A stretch of DNA of 25,824 nt. Origin: a virus. The stretch lies in IMG/VR virus record IMGVR_UViG_3300038461_000380, positions 1 through 25,824 of that record; one strand, given 5' to 3'. Position numbers and translations under genes: made by a program. Below the pieces are notes generated by a model. It saw only the letters and a program-made list of their open reading frames with translations, searched no databases and had not been told where the DNA came from. Shown here piece by piece: positions 8,345-16,600 of the stretch. How positions within the stretch are numbered: the first letter of the stretch is position 1; every line of letters starts with the position of its first letter.

Positions 8345-8632
8345 ATGTTTCAATACACAATTTTAGACATCAGTTATAACATCAGTGAAATACAGGTTAG
8401 ATACAATATCTTAGAAAATGATGAAGTTTTACTGGAAAGAGCAAGGACATTTCAAGTCAAAGAAGATACAGATATTGACCAATTAAAAGCCGAAATAGAC
8501 TTCTATATTCAATCAGAAATTGACCAGCTGAAAATAGTTAAGAACATTGCAGACCAATTAGAAGATGTAAAAAATGTATCGGTAGAATTGGGAAAATCAT
8601 TAGTTAATCAAATAAATAAAGAAAAATTATAA
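8345..8632 (+). CDS. Small coiled-coil hypothetical protein
   Basis: 95 residues, not recognised. The first third is beta-like (FQYTILDISYN, EIQVRYNIL). From residue about 40 it is highly charged and helical (DIDQLKAEIDFYIQSEIDQL) with heptad-like spacing, so a coiled coil is likely. It has 1-nt gaps on both sides, coupling it to the zinc-ribbon glycosyltransferase and the beta-helix protein. No signal peptide or membrane segment. The position directly before a large putative virion surface protein would suit a small structural or assembly partner, but that is only context. Confidence 0.6.
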   Translation: MFQYTILDISYNISEIQVRYNILENDEVLLERARTFQVKEDTDIDQLKAEIDFYIQSEIDQLKIVKNIADQLEDVKNVSVELGKSLVNQINKEKL

Positions 8633-8633
8633 A

Positions 8634-11024
8634 ATGGCTACACTTTGTAACGATGGTAATATTAATTGGAATGGAAGTTGGCAGACAACTGGACAAGTTA
8701 AAACTTTGCATGCTTCTACCAATATTTCTGTTACTAATGCTTCTGCTGGGTTAACTGCCCCTTGGCAAGGAAATAGTGCTAATACGGATAGGGGAGTTTT
8801 AATCTATTTTAATTCTGCCACGGCAGGAGCCGATAGAACAATTACTGCTAATTTACAGAAATCGGTTAATGCAGATGGCACTGGTGGATTTGTTACGCAA
8901 GTTTCAGGAACTTTTAATTTGGTTCAAAGTGCTACAAAAACCTTATCTTGGATTTATTTAAAATATAGTTCTACCCATACTGAAACGACTGGAACAGGTA
9001 ATAATTATCAAATACAGATAACTAACTCCATCGCAACCGCTACTGCTTTCAGAGCAGATAATTCAGCTACAACTAAAGTAGCTTTTATTCAAGTATTAGA
9101 CGCAACCGCTACAATGGCGGATAACGATGTTGCCTTTATTGTGGGTCAATCAACTCAAACCTCTGGTAATCCTGATACGGCTACTGTTAATTATAATGTG
9201 GAAACTGGAGCTGGAACTACTGGAGATAATGGACATCCTGTGGGGAATGTAACTATATGCAATGCGGGTGTTTTAACCGCTTTAAGCACTTCCTCAAAGA
9301 ATTGGTATTTTGAAATTGCAGGTGATAGGGATATTCAAAATGGAGGAACTTGGAATTTTGGAACTACAGGAACGACTATTCATGCTACTTCTACTTTTAC
9401 TATTGAAGATAATTCAACTTCAGCAGCAAGGATTACAAATATTAGAATTGGCGGTAAATATAGCATTCAAGGTGCTCCTTTTACTGGCAATCTTTGGCGA
9501 ACGACTACTACTACTGCGGTAGACGCAGTCGGAACAAGAACAATTCAGTTGGCAGACAATGTTAGTGCCGCTGGTTGGGTGGGGCCAAATGATATTATAA
9601 TCTCTACTACTTCAACTACTGCAGGTCAAACGGAAGAAAAAATAATCAGTTCTGTAGGAACAAGTCCAAATTCTTTAACCATAACAACTGATTGGACAAA
9701 TACTCATTTATCTGGGGCGGAAGTTTGTAATCTTACAAGAAATGTAAGATATATAGGTTCAGGAACGAATGGGAGCTCAATTGTTTCTGCTTCTACGGTA
9801 ATAGATGATGTAAATTTTGATTGGATTAGATTTAGTGATTTATATGTTACTGTATCAACTTACTTTGTTATCACAAGTGGCTCAAGTTCGTTTTATTCTT
9901 TGGATTATTGCGTTTTTGACACTATTACTCCAAATACTACATCAAATGCAATCGTAGGTTTTACTAATGCTCAACTTACACAGTTATCTTTTACTTTTTC
10001 TAATTTATGCTTTTGGTTTAATAATATTTTGGCAGTTGGACTTTCTCTTAGTTCAACTATTAGTGGAACAACTGGAGCAGCTCAATCTATTCCCAGAATA
10101 AATATTACTTATTCTACTTTTGCTAAAAATTCTACCTTAGTAAGTCCGATGGCATATAATTCTGGCAATACAATGGTTAAATACTTAAATTGTAATTTTT
10201 ATGATTATGGTTCAGGAACTTTAACTGGATATGCTATGGCTAATAACCCAGGTAGTTTAGTAAAATTATATAATTGTAAATTTTGGGGATTGCGTGGAGG
10301 TTTTTCTTCAGCCGAATCAACAAATTCAGGGAATACACCTATAGGTGGATATGTTAATTGTAAAATTAAAAATTGTATTTTTGGAGGAGATGGAACTAAT
10401 ACCGTAGCCAATGCAATAGGTGATATATTTTTTGGTAATTCTTTAGGAATTATAGAATCATATAATAGTAAATTTTTATCTACTCCAGATATGACAATGC
10501 CCAGTGGATATGGCGGAGACCCACAAGAGAAATATGTTTCTTCTCACGACCACAATCAAGTTCAATATAGATATAAAACTTGGCAGGTTTATGGAATAAT
10601 ATCTGACCAGATAACTGGCGGGTATACCGCTGCCTATGCCAGAGGAGGAAGCGGATTGTGTGTTTGTTTGAATCCCGGTTCTTCAACAGCAGGCAATAGC
10701 TTAAATTGGGAGTTTTATATCCCAGTAACGGCTGCAACAGGAACAACTTTAAAATTCTATATTACCAGAACGACTGCCTTTACTGCAGGAACGGTTAATG
10801 TAGATATTTACGATAGCAATGATGACCTAACTCTTAAATTGGATAACGAATCCGTGCCCTTGGCAAGCATACCGTTGAATGATGGAGTTGGAGATGATTG
10901 GACATATCAATATACTTCCAGTTCTTTTAGTCCAACAGATACTGGTTTTTGCCGTGTAGTAGTTAAGGTTGTTGATGGTTCGACAACTGGCGATATTTTA
11001 ATAGATGACGTTAGTACTTCTTAA
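8634..11024 (+). CDS. Large beta-helix surface/virion protein with G8-like segment (candidate tail spike or host-glycan-binding protein)
   Basis: 796 residues, rich in Thr, Ser, Asn and Gly with few charges, typical of phage fibre or surface beta-structure. Residues about 290-380 read like a G8 domain (as in CEMIP/TMEM2-type proteins): GTRTIQLADNVSAAGW, then NDIIIS, EEKIISS, and LTRNVRYIGSG. Residues about 390-640 show recurrent short strands separated by Asn/Gly turns (LNCNFYDYG, LYNCKFWGLRGG, IKNCIFGGDG, YNSKFLST), the pattern of a right-handed parallel beta-helix. The C-terminal about 150 residues look like a beta-sandwich (LNWEFYIPV, TLKFYITR, VNVDIYD, CRVVVKVVDG). No signal peptide, which fits a virion protein rather than a secreted one. 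Binding or cleavage of host polysaccharide is inferred; no catalytic residues can be assigned. Confidence 0.65.
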   Translation: MATLCNDGNINWNGSWQTTGQVKTLHASTNISVTNASAGLTAPWQGNSANTDRGVLIYFNSATAGADRTITANLQKSVNADGTGGFVTQVSGTFNLVQSATKTLSWIYLKYSSTHTETTGTGNNYQIQITNSIATATAFRADNSATTKVAFIQVLDATATMADNDVAFIVGQSTQTSGNPDTATVNYNVETGAGTTGDNGHPVGNVTICNAGVLTALSTSSKNWYFEIAGDRDIQNGGTWNFGTTGTTIHATSTFTIEDNSTSAARITNIRIGGKYSIQGAPFTGNLWRTTTTTAVDAVGTRTIQLADNVSAAGWVGPNDIIISTTSTTAGQTEEKIISSVGTSPNSLTITTDWTNTHLSGAEVCNLTRNVRYIGSGTNGSSIVSASTVIDDVNFDWIRFSDLYVTVSTYFVITSGSSSFYSLDYCVFDTITPNTTSNAIVGFTNAQLTQLSFTFSNLCFWFNNILAVGLSLSSTISGTTGAAQSIPRINITYSTFAKNSTLVSPMAYNSGNTMVKYLNCNFYDYGSGTLTGYAMANNPGSLVKLYNCKFWGLRGGFSSAESTNSGNTPIGGYVNCKIKNCIFGGDGTNTVANAIGDIFFGNSLGIIESYNSKFLSTPDMTMPSGYGGDPQEKYVSSHDHNQVQYRYKTWQVYGIISDQITGGYTAAYARGGSGLCVCLNPGSSTAGNSLNWEFYIPVTAATGTTLKFYITRTTAFTAGTVNVDIYDSNDDLTLKLDNESVPLASIPLNDGVGDDWTYQYTSSSFSPTDTGFCRVVVKVVDGSTTGDILIDDVSTS

Positions 11025-11027
11025 TTT

Positions 11028-12182
11028 ATGGCAATAAATACTGGAGACCAATCAAGATGGCTAAAAGGAAATCCAGCCATTATTCAGTATAATTCTGATA
11101 ATTTTGATTTAGGCTCAGAAACTTATTGGCTAAATGGAAAACCAGTTATTATTCAGTATCAGAAAACTGGGGCTGTTTCTTTTTCACCATCTTTATCTCC
11201 AAGTATAAGTCCATCTATATCGCCTTCATTAAGCCCTTCAATCTCTCCGAGTATTTCTTTGAGTCCAAGTATCTCGCCAAGTATCAGTCCTTCCTTTTCA
11301 CCCTCTATAAGCCAAAGTATTAGTCCATCTTTTTCACAAAGTATTTCCCCTTCCATAAGTCCATCGGTTTCGTTAAGTCCGTCATTTTCTCCCTCTATTA
11401 GTTTTTCTTTTTCACCGAGTATCAGTCCATCGGCCAGTCCTTCGATTTCGCCTTCTTTCTCTTCTTCAGCATCTCCTTCGCTGTCTCCATCTATTAGTCA
11501 TTCAATAAGTCCATCTGTTTCCTTAAGTCCTTCTTTTTCTCCTTCCTTAAGTCAATCTTTAAGTCCTAGCTTTTCCCCATCATTAAGCCAATCAATTTCC
11601 CCAAGCGTTTCTTTATCACCGAGCTTATCTCCTTCATTAAGCTCATCAATCAGCCCATCTATTAGTCCCTCAGTATCTTTAAGCCCTTCTCTGTCTCCAA
11701 GTTTGAGTCCTTCATTGAGCCCCTCATTAAGTCCCAGCATTAGCTTATCTGTAAGCCCTTCTGTAAGCCCTTCAATTGTTTTTCCTGATTATACTCGGGG
11801 AGAATATGCTTCTCCTCCAATTAATAATAATGATTTATCTACCGCCTATTCTGCTCAAGATTATTCTGATGTTTCTGCTGATGATGATAAAAGAGTTGGT
11901 CAAACTGCTACCTCTGATTATGCAATACATCAATTTAAAGATTATATCAATTCAGCAGGGGCAAACTTTTATTGGAAGGGACAGACAAATTGTGCTCCTA
12001 CCTTAAGTGCGGTTTATCTTCAAATTTACAACAAGAACACTTCTTCTTGGGAAAATCTTGCTTTTGACAATTCTTCTACAAGAGATGTGGATTTTATATT
12101 GACTGCAAACAAGACGGATTTAACGAACTATAAAGATATTAATGGAGGTATAAGTTGTCGCGTATATCAATTAGACATATGA
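11028..12182 (+). CDS. Ser-Pro repeat protein with C-terminal beta-sandwich-like domain
   Basis: 384 residues in three parts. Residues 1-50 contain a duplicated motif, RWLKGNPAIIQY and YWLNGKPVIIQY, spaced about 23 residues apart. Residues 51-250 are an uninterrupted repeat in which Ser occupies essentially every second position and the alternate positions are Pro or Ile/Leu/Val/Phe (for example SPSISPSLSPS). Residues 252-384 are a normal-composition domain (YTRGEYASPPINNNDL, FYWKGQTNCAP, VYLQIYNKNTSSWENLAF) resembling discoidin/jelly-roll ligand-binding modules, and it may be a tip domain. The ATG is 3 nt after the upstream stop, and the 3' end overlaps the radical SAM gene as ATGA. It is probably a virion or cell-surface stalk with a terminal binding domain. 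Confidence 0.75.
   Translation: MAINTGDQSRWLKGNPAIIQYNSDNFDLGSETYWLNGKPVIIQYQKTGAVSFSPSLSPSISPSISPSLSPSISPSISLSPSISPSISPSFSPSISQSISPSFSQSISPSISPSVSLSPSFSPSISFSFSPSISPSASPSISPSFSSSASPSLSPSISHSISPSVSLSPSFSPSLSQSLSPSFSPSLSQSISPSVSLSPSLSPSLSSSISPSISPSVSLSPSLSPSLSPSLSPSLSPSISLSVSPSVSPSIVFPDYTRGEYASPPINNNDLSTAYSAQDYSDVSADDDKRVGQTATSDYAIHQFKDYINSAGANFYWKGQTNCAPTLSAVYLQIYNKNTSSWENLAFDNSSTRDVDFILTANKTDLTNYKDINGGISCRVYQLDI
11178..11777 (+). repeat. Ser-Pro repeat tract 1 (600 nt, in frame)
   Basis: Encodes 200 residues of strict Ser-X alternation. The DNA uses all six Ser codons in mixed order (tct, tca, tcg, tcc, agt, agc) and several codons for Pro and the hydrophobic residues, so the peptide is far more regular than the DNA. 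The coding strand is strongly pyrimidine-rich. Confidence 0.9.
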
Positions 12183-12793
12183 TTATAGAAAATTTGGAAA
12201 TATCAAGTTTATGTAATATGGATTGCGATTATTGTGGTCGGAAGTATATAACTCGAGAAAAAGGTATAATGAGTTTAGAAATGATTGATAAAATTGGTAG
12301 AAAAATTAAAGGAAAACAGAAAATTGTTTGGCTCCATGGTTGGGGCGAACCATTGACACATCCTTATTTAAAAGAAGTGATGTATATCTTGAAAAGTTAT
12401 GGGGTAAATAGTTGCTTTTATACCAACGGGAACCTACTAACCGAAGAAATGGTTGATATGCTTTCTAAAAGCCCAATCAAAACAATCTGTGTGACGATGA
12501 ACAATTGCACGAAAGAAAATTTAGTAGATAAATTGATTAAGAAATGTAAATTTCAAGTAAAAAAGGTTTGGGTAAATATAACAACAAGTCCGAAAAAAGA
12601 ATATTGTATAGAAGAATACAGCAATCCATTGTGGGGGACTAAAAAGAAGTGTTTCTATCAAAATGGAAAAGAATGTCAATTTAGGAAAGATGGAAAAGTT
12701 AATATTACAAGTAATGGAAGGGTAACCACCTGTGTAAAGGATTACGATTATTTTACAAGTAAGGTTTTAGATTTTAATTGTCCATTTATATGA
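12179..12793 (+). CDS. Radical SAM protein, short form
   Basis: 204 residues from the ATG that overlaps the upstream stop (ATGA); an in-frame TTG at 12155 is a poorer start. LCNMDCDYC supplies CxxxCxxC (C12, C16, C19), GWGEPL (54-59) is the GGEP motif, and CFYTNGNLL (79-87) the following core strand. The C-terminal part has C158, C166, C185 and C201, fewer and differently spaced than the SPASM cysteines of the enzyme at 4110, so an auxiliary cluster is uncertain. Lying between a Ser-Pro repeat protein and a nucleotide-sugar enzyme, it could act on peptide or on sugar. Neither is shown by the sequence. ATGA overlap with the next gene. Confidence 0.82.
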   Translation: MIIENLEISSLCNMDCDYCGRKYITREKGIMSLEMIDKIGRKIKGKQKIVWLHGWGEPLTHPYLKEVMYILKSYGVNSCFYTNGNLLTEEMVDMLSKSPIKTICVTMNNCTKENLVDKLIKKCKFQVKKVWVNITTSPKKEYCIEEYSNPLWGTKKKCFYQNGKECQFRKDGKVNITSNGRVTTCVKDYDYFTSKVLDFNCPFI

Positions 12794-13626
12794 AAATTTT
12801 GATAATTGGAGGATGTGGGTTTATTGGTAGTCATTTAGTTGAAAAATTGAAAGATAATAAATTGGTTGTTTTAGATAATAATTTTACTGGTAATTATAAA
12901 ATAAAGGGAGTGAAATACATTAAGGGAGAAAGTAAAGATATAGACAAATTGATTAAATTTAAGCCAGATATTATTTATCATTTAGGAGAATATTCAAGAT
13001 TAATAACAAGTTTTGAAGACATAGAAAGAGTGATTGAATATAACGCCATAGGAACATTAAGGGTGGTTGAATTTTGTAGAAAAAATAAAATAAGATTGAT
13101 TTATGCTGGTTCAAGTTCAAAATTTGGCAACAAAGAAAGTCCATATAGTTTTATTAAAAGTTTTAATTCAGAATTAATAAAAAGATACGGAAAATGGTTT
13201 GGGTTGAATTATGCAATAGCTTATTTTTATAGTGTTTATGGAGAAAGAGAAATAAAAAATGGAAAATATGCAACAGTAATTGGAATTTTTAGTGAAAATA
13301 TTAAAAATAAAAAGACACATATTGTAAATAATGGAAAACAAAAAAGACACTTTACTAATGTTTCAGATATCATAGATGGATTATTGTTGATTGGTAAAAA
13401 AGGAAAAGGGGAATATTGTTTAGGAAACAGAAAAGAATATTCAATATTAGAAGTCGCTAAAATGTTTGGAGGAAAAATTAAAATTCAAAAAGGAAAAATG
13501 GGAGATAGTAGTTTTATAAAATTATACGATAAAAGAATAAAAAAATTAGGATGGAAGCCAAAAGTAAACCTAAGGGATTATATTAAAAATGAAAAAGATA
13601 TTGGTCGTAGTCTTAACGCATATTGA
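12790..13626 (+). CDS. NAD-dependent nucleotide-sugar epimerase/dehydratase (extended SDR)
   Basis: 278 residues, ATG overlapping the preceding stop as ATGA. GGCGFIG (7-13) is the dinucleotide-binding loop, YHLGEYS (63-69) the usual HxA-type strand in a slightly altered form, AGSSSKFG (106-113) carries the catalytic Ser, and YSFIK (119-123) the YxxxK pair. KRHFTNVSDIIDGLL matches the R-x-F-x-x-V-x-D-x-x-x-G substrate region. Clearly related to but different from the enzyme at 561. It is more Lys-rich and AT-rich than its neighbours. It probably makes the donor for the glycosyltransferase-like domain encoded just downstream, with which it overlaps by 38 nt. Confidence 0.87.
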   Translation: MKILIIGGCGFIGSHLVEKLKDNKLVVLDNNFTGNYKIKGVKYIKGESKDIDKLIKFKPDIIYHLGEYSRLITSFEDIERVIEYNAIGTLRVVEFCRKNKIRLIYAGSSSKFGNKESPYSFIKSFNSELIKRYGKWFGLNYAIAYFYSVYGEREIKNGKYATVIGIFSENIKNKKTHIVNNGKQKRHFTNVSDIIDGLLLIGKKGKGEYCLGNRKEYSILEVAKMFGGKIKIQKGKMGDSSFIKLYDKRIKKLGWKPKVNLRDYIKNEKDIGRSLNAY

Positions 13627-16600
13627 TTATTTTGGATTATTTCCCAGAGTTTGGGAGAATATTTTAAAATTGGATAAACCTGAAGGATACCAGGTTGATT
13701 TTATTGCGGTTACAAATTTTACAAACGACCAATCGGAAGAATTTAAAAAATACATAGCAGATAATAATATTGATTTAAGAGTGCCAGTTATAGACATCGA
13801 AGCATATAGAAAACAAATGCCCGATGGTTGGAAAGAAATGGTTGGAGAATTTACCGAAGAAGCTATATTTAAACAAATTGAAACAAGGAATTATTATAGG
13901 CAGATAATGATTGATGGCGGTTATGATTATATGCTTAATGTGGATGGCGATATTTTGCCACCTAAAAATGCTCTTATAAAATTGCTTTCAGATAATAAAG
14001 ATATAGTTGGTGCGTGGACTTATAGTAAAAGACACTGGGGTTGTTTGGCGATGCCAGATAAAATTAAATATGGGAAAGTTTACGAAGTGATAATGAATGG
14101 AACATATTGTTTGTTGGAAAATAGAAAGATAACAATGAATTATCCATATAGTGTTTATCAAGAGAAAGGAGTAACCGGAACCGATGATCATAAAAGATAT
14201 ATAGATATAAGAAAAAATGGTGACAAAATGTATGTAGACCCATCTATATACTGTGAACATTTGATAGAATCAACTGGTGAAATTTATAAACCAACAGAAA
14301 AACAACTTAAGGAACAATTTGCGGTAACCGATATAGTTTCTCAAGAAAAGGAAAATTTAAATTCTACAACTTTTAAATATACTCAAAAAGATAGCAATAA
14401 TGATAAATTATGTGAAGTAGAAGTAGGAAACATTAATAGTAAAAATTTTGAACCACATATTAAAATTTCAAAATGGGATGGAGAGGTAAATTTAGAAATA
14501 TTTTCTGATGGAAATGGAGATTATATTTTTGAAGAAGAAAAGCATAAACTTATTAATAAAAAACTTGAATATCATTTTTATCCTAAAAAACCAGAAGAAA
14601 TTGGATTTGATAATTGGTATGAACCATATGAAACTTGTTTGGAAGGTGGATTTGAATTTGAAGTTATATTAAAAGAAAAGCCAGCAAGCAATATTATTTC
14701 CCTTAACATAGGTGGAGATATCGATGATTTAGACTTTTATTATCAGCCTTTTTTAACATCAGACGAAAGATTGTTGATGGAGGTTGAAGGAAAATTATTA
14801 AGAATTCCAGAAGTGGAAGGTTCTTATGTTATTTATCATAAAACTAAAAAAGATGATTATTCTCAGATAGGTGGTAAAAACTATGGAACGGGAAAAATAG
14901 GGGATATCTTAAGACCCAGGATGATTGATGCAAACGGAAAAGAAGCATGGGGAATAATAAATATAGATACTAAAAATAGAAAATTAACTATAGAAATACC
15001 GCAGGATTTTTTAGAAAATGCAGTTTATCCAATAAGACATGCTACTGGATTAACATTTGGATATGGGACAGCAGGTGCTTCTTCAACTAATCTATCATCT
15101 ACATCAGATATAGCAGGTTCTGTTTTTGTTGGTGCAATAGGAACATCTCAAAATATGACAGCCGTTTGTAGTGGGACAGGAAAAGCTACAATGTCTATTT
15201 ATCTTGATACTTTATACACCAAAACAGATGTTACGGCTGAATTCACACCGCCAGCAACTAAAAGTTCAATAACACAAAATTTAGGAGGTGTAATTTTATC
15301 GGCTGTGAATTATTGGCTTTTGATGAGAGCTTCTGGTGCTGGGGGATCGGGTGAAGATTTAACTACTTTTTATTATGATGTCGGAAGTGCCAATCAAGGT
15401 TGTATAGCCGATTCTGGTTCTGACGCTCAAGGATATACCTGGCCTGCAAGTTTGTCTTTTACTTCTAAGAATTCAAATAAATATTCAATTTACTGCACAT
15501 ATACTACTGGTGTTAGCTTTAGTCCTTCTATTTCTCCTTCAATCTCTCCCAGCGTAAGTCCATCATCTTCTATTTCTTCCTCTTTTTCACCGAGCGTCAG
15601 TCCCTCAGTTTCCCTATCAACTTCATTAAGTCCCTCGCTTTCAACATCAATTTCTCCAAGTATAAGTCCTTCTGTTTCGCCTTCAATATCTTTAAGTCCA
15701 TCAATCTCTCCGTCAATATCACCAAGCATATCTCCTTCGTTTTCGCCTTCTGCGAGTCCCTCCTTATCGCCATCAATTAGCCCATCGGTTTCACCGAGTG
15801 TTTCAAAGAGTCCATCAATCTCTCCGTCAATATCACCAAGCATATCTCCTTCGTTTTCGCCTTCTGCGAGTCCCTCCTTATCGCCATCAATTAGCCCATC
15901 GGTTTCACCGAGTGTTTCTTTGAGTCCAAGTATATCCCCAAGTGTAAGTCCTTCCATCTCGTCATCAATAAGTCCAAGTGTTAGCCCCTCGATTTCACCC
16001 AGTATTTCTCCTTCTGTAAGCCCTTCAATATCGTTAAGCCCTTCATTTTCTCCTTCAATAAGCCCCTCCCTTTCACCGAGCATTAGCCCATCGGTTTCAC
16101 CGAGCGTTTCAAAGAGTCCATCAATTTCCCCATCAATTAGTCTATCAATTTCGCCTTCATTGTCTCCATCAACCAGTTCTTCGATAAGTCCCTCCGTAAG
16201 TCCACCGATAACAACAAATCTCAAAGTAAATTATTGGCATATAACACCTTTGGGTGCTCCAAGTTTTTCACCGAGCATTAGCCCTTCGGTGTCTCCTTCG
16301 GTTTCAATTTCTCCTTCTCTGTCTCCGAGTCTTAGTCCTTCTTTTTCTCCAAGCGTCAGTCCTTCGGTTTCATTCAGTCCTTCGCTTTCACCATCGATAA
16401 GTCCAAGCATTAGTCCCTCAATTTCGTTCAGTATTTCGCCCTCTATAAGCCCATCGGTTTCATTGTCTCCATCTTTAAGTCCCAGTATCTCTCCCTCTTT
16501 TTCACCGAGTCTTAGTCTCTCTGTTAGTCCTTCTTTAAGCCCATCGGTATCTATTAGCCCTTCTATTAGTCCAAGTATCAGTCCTTCGGTTTCTCAATCT

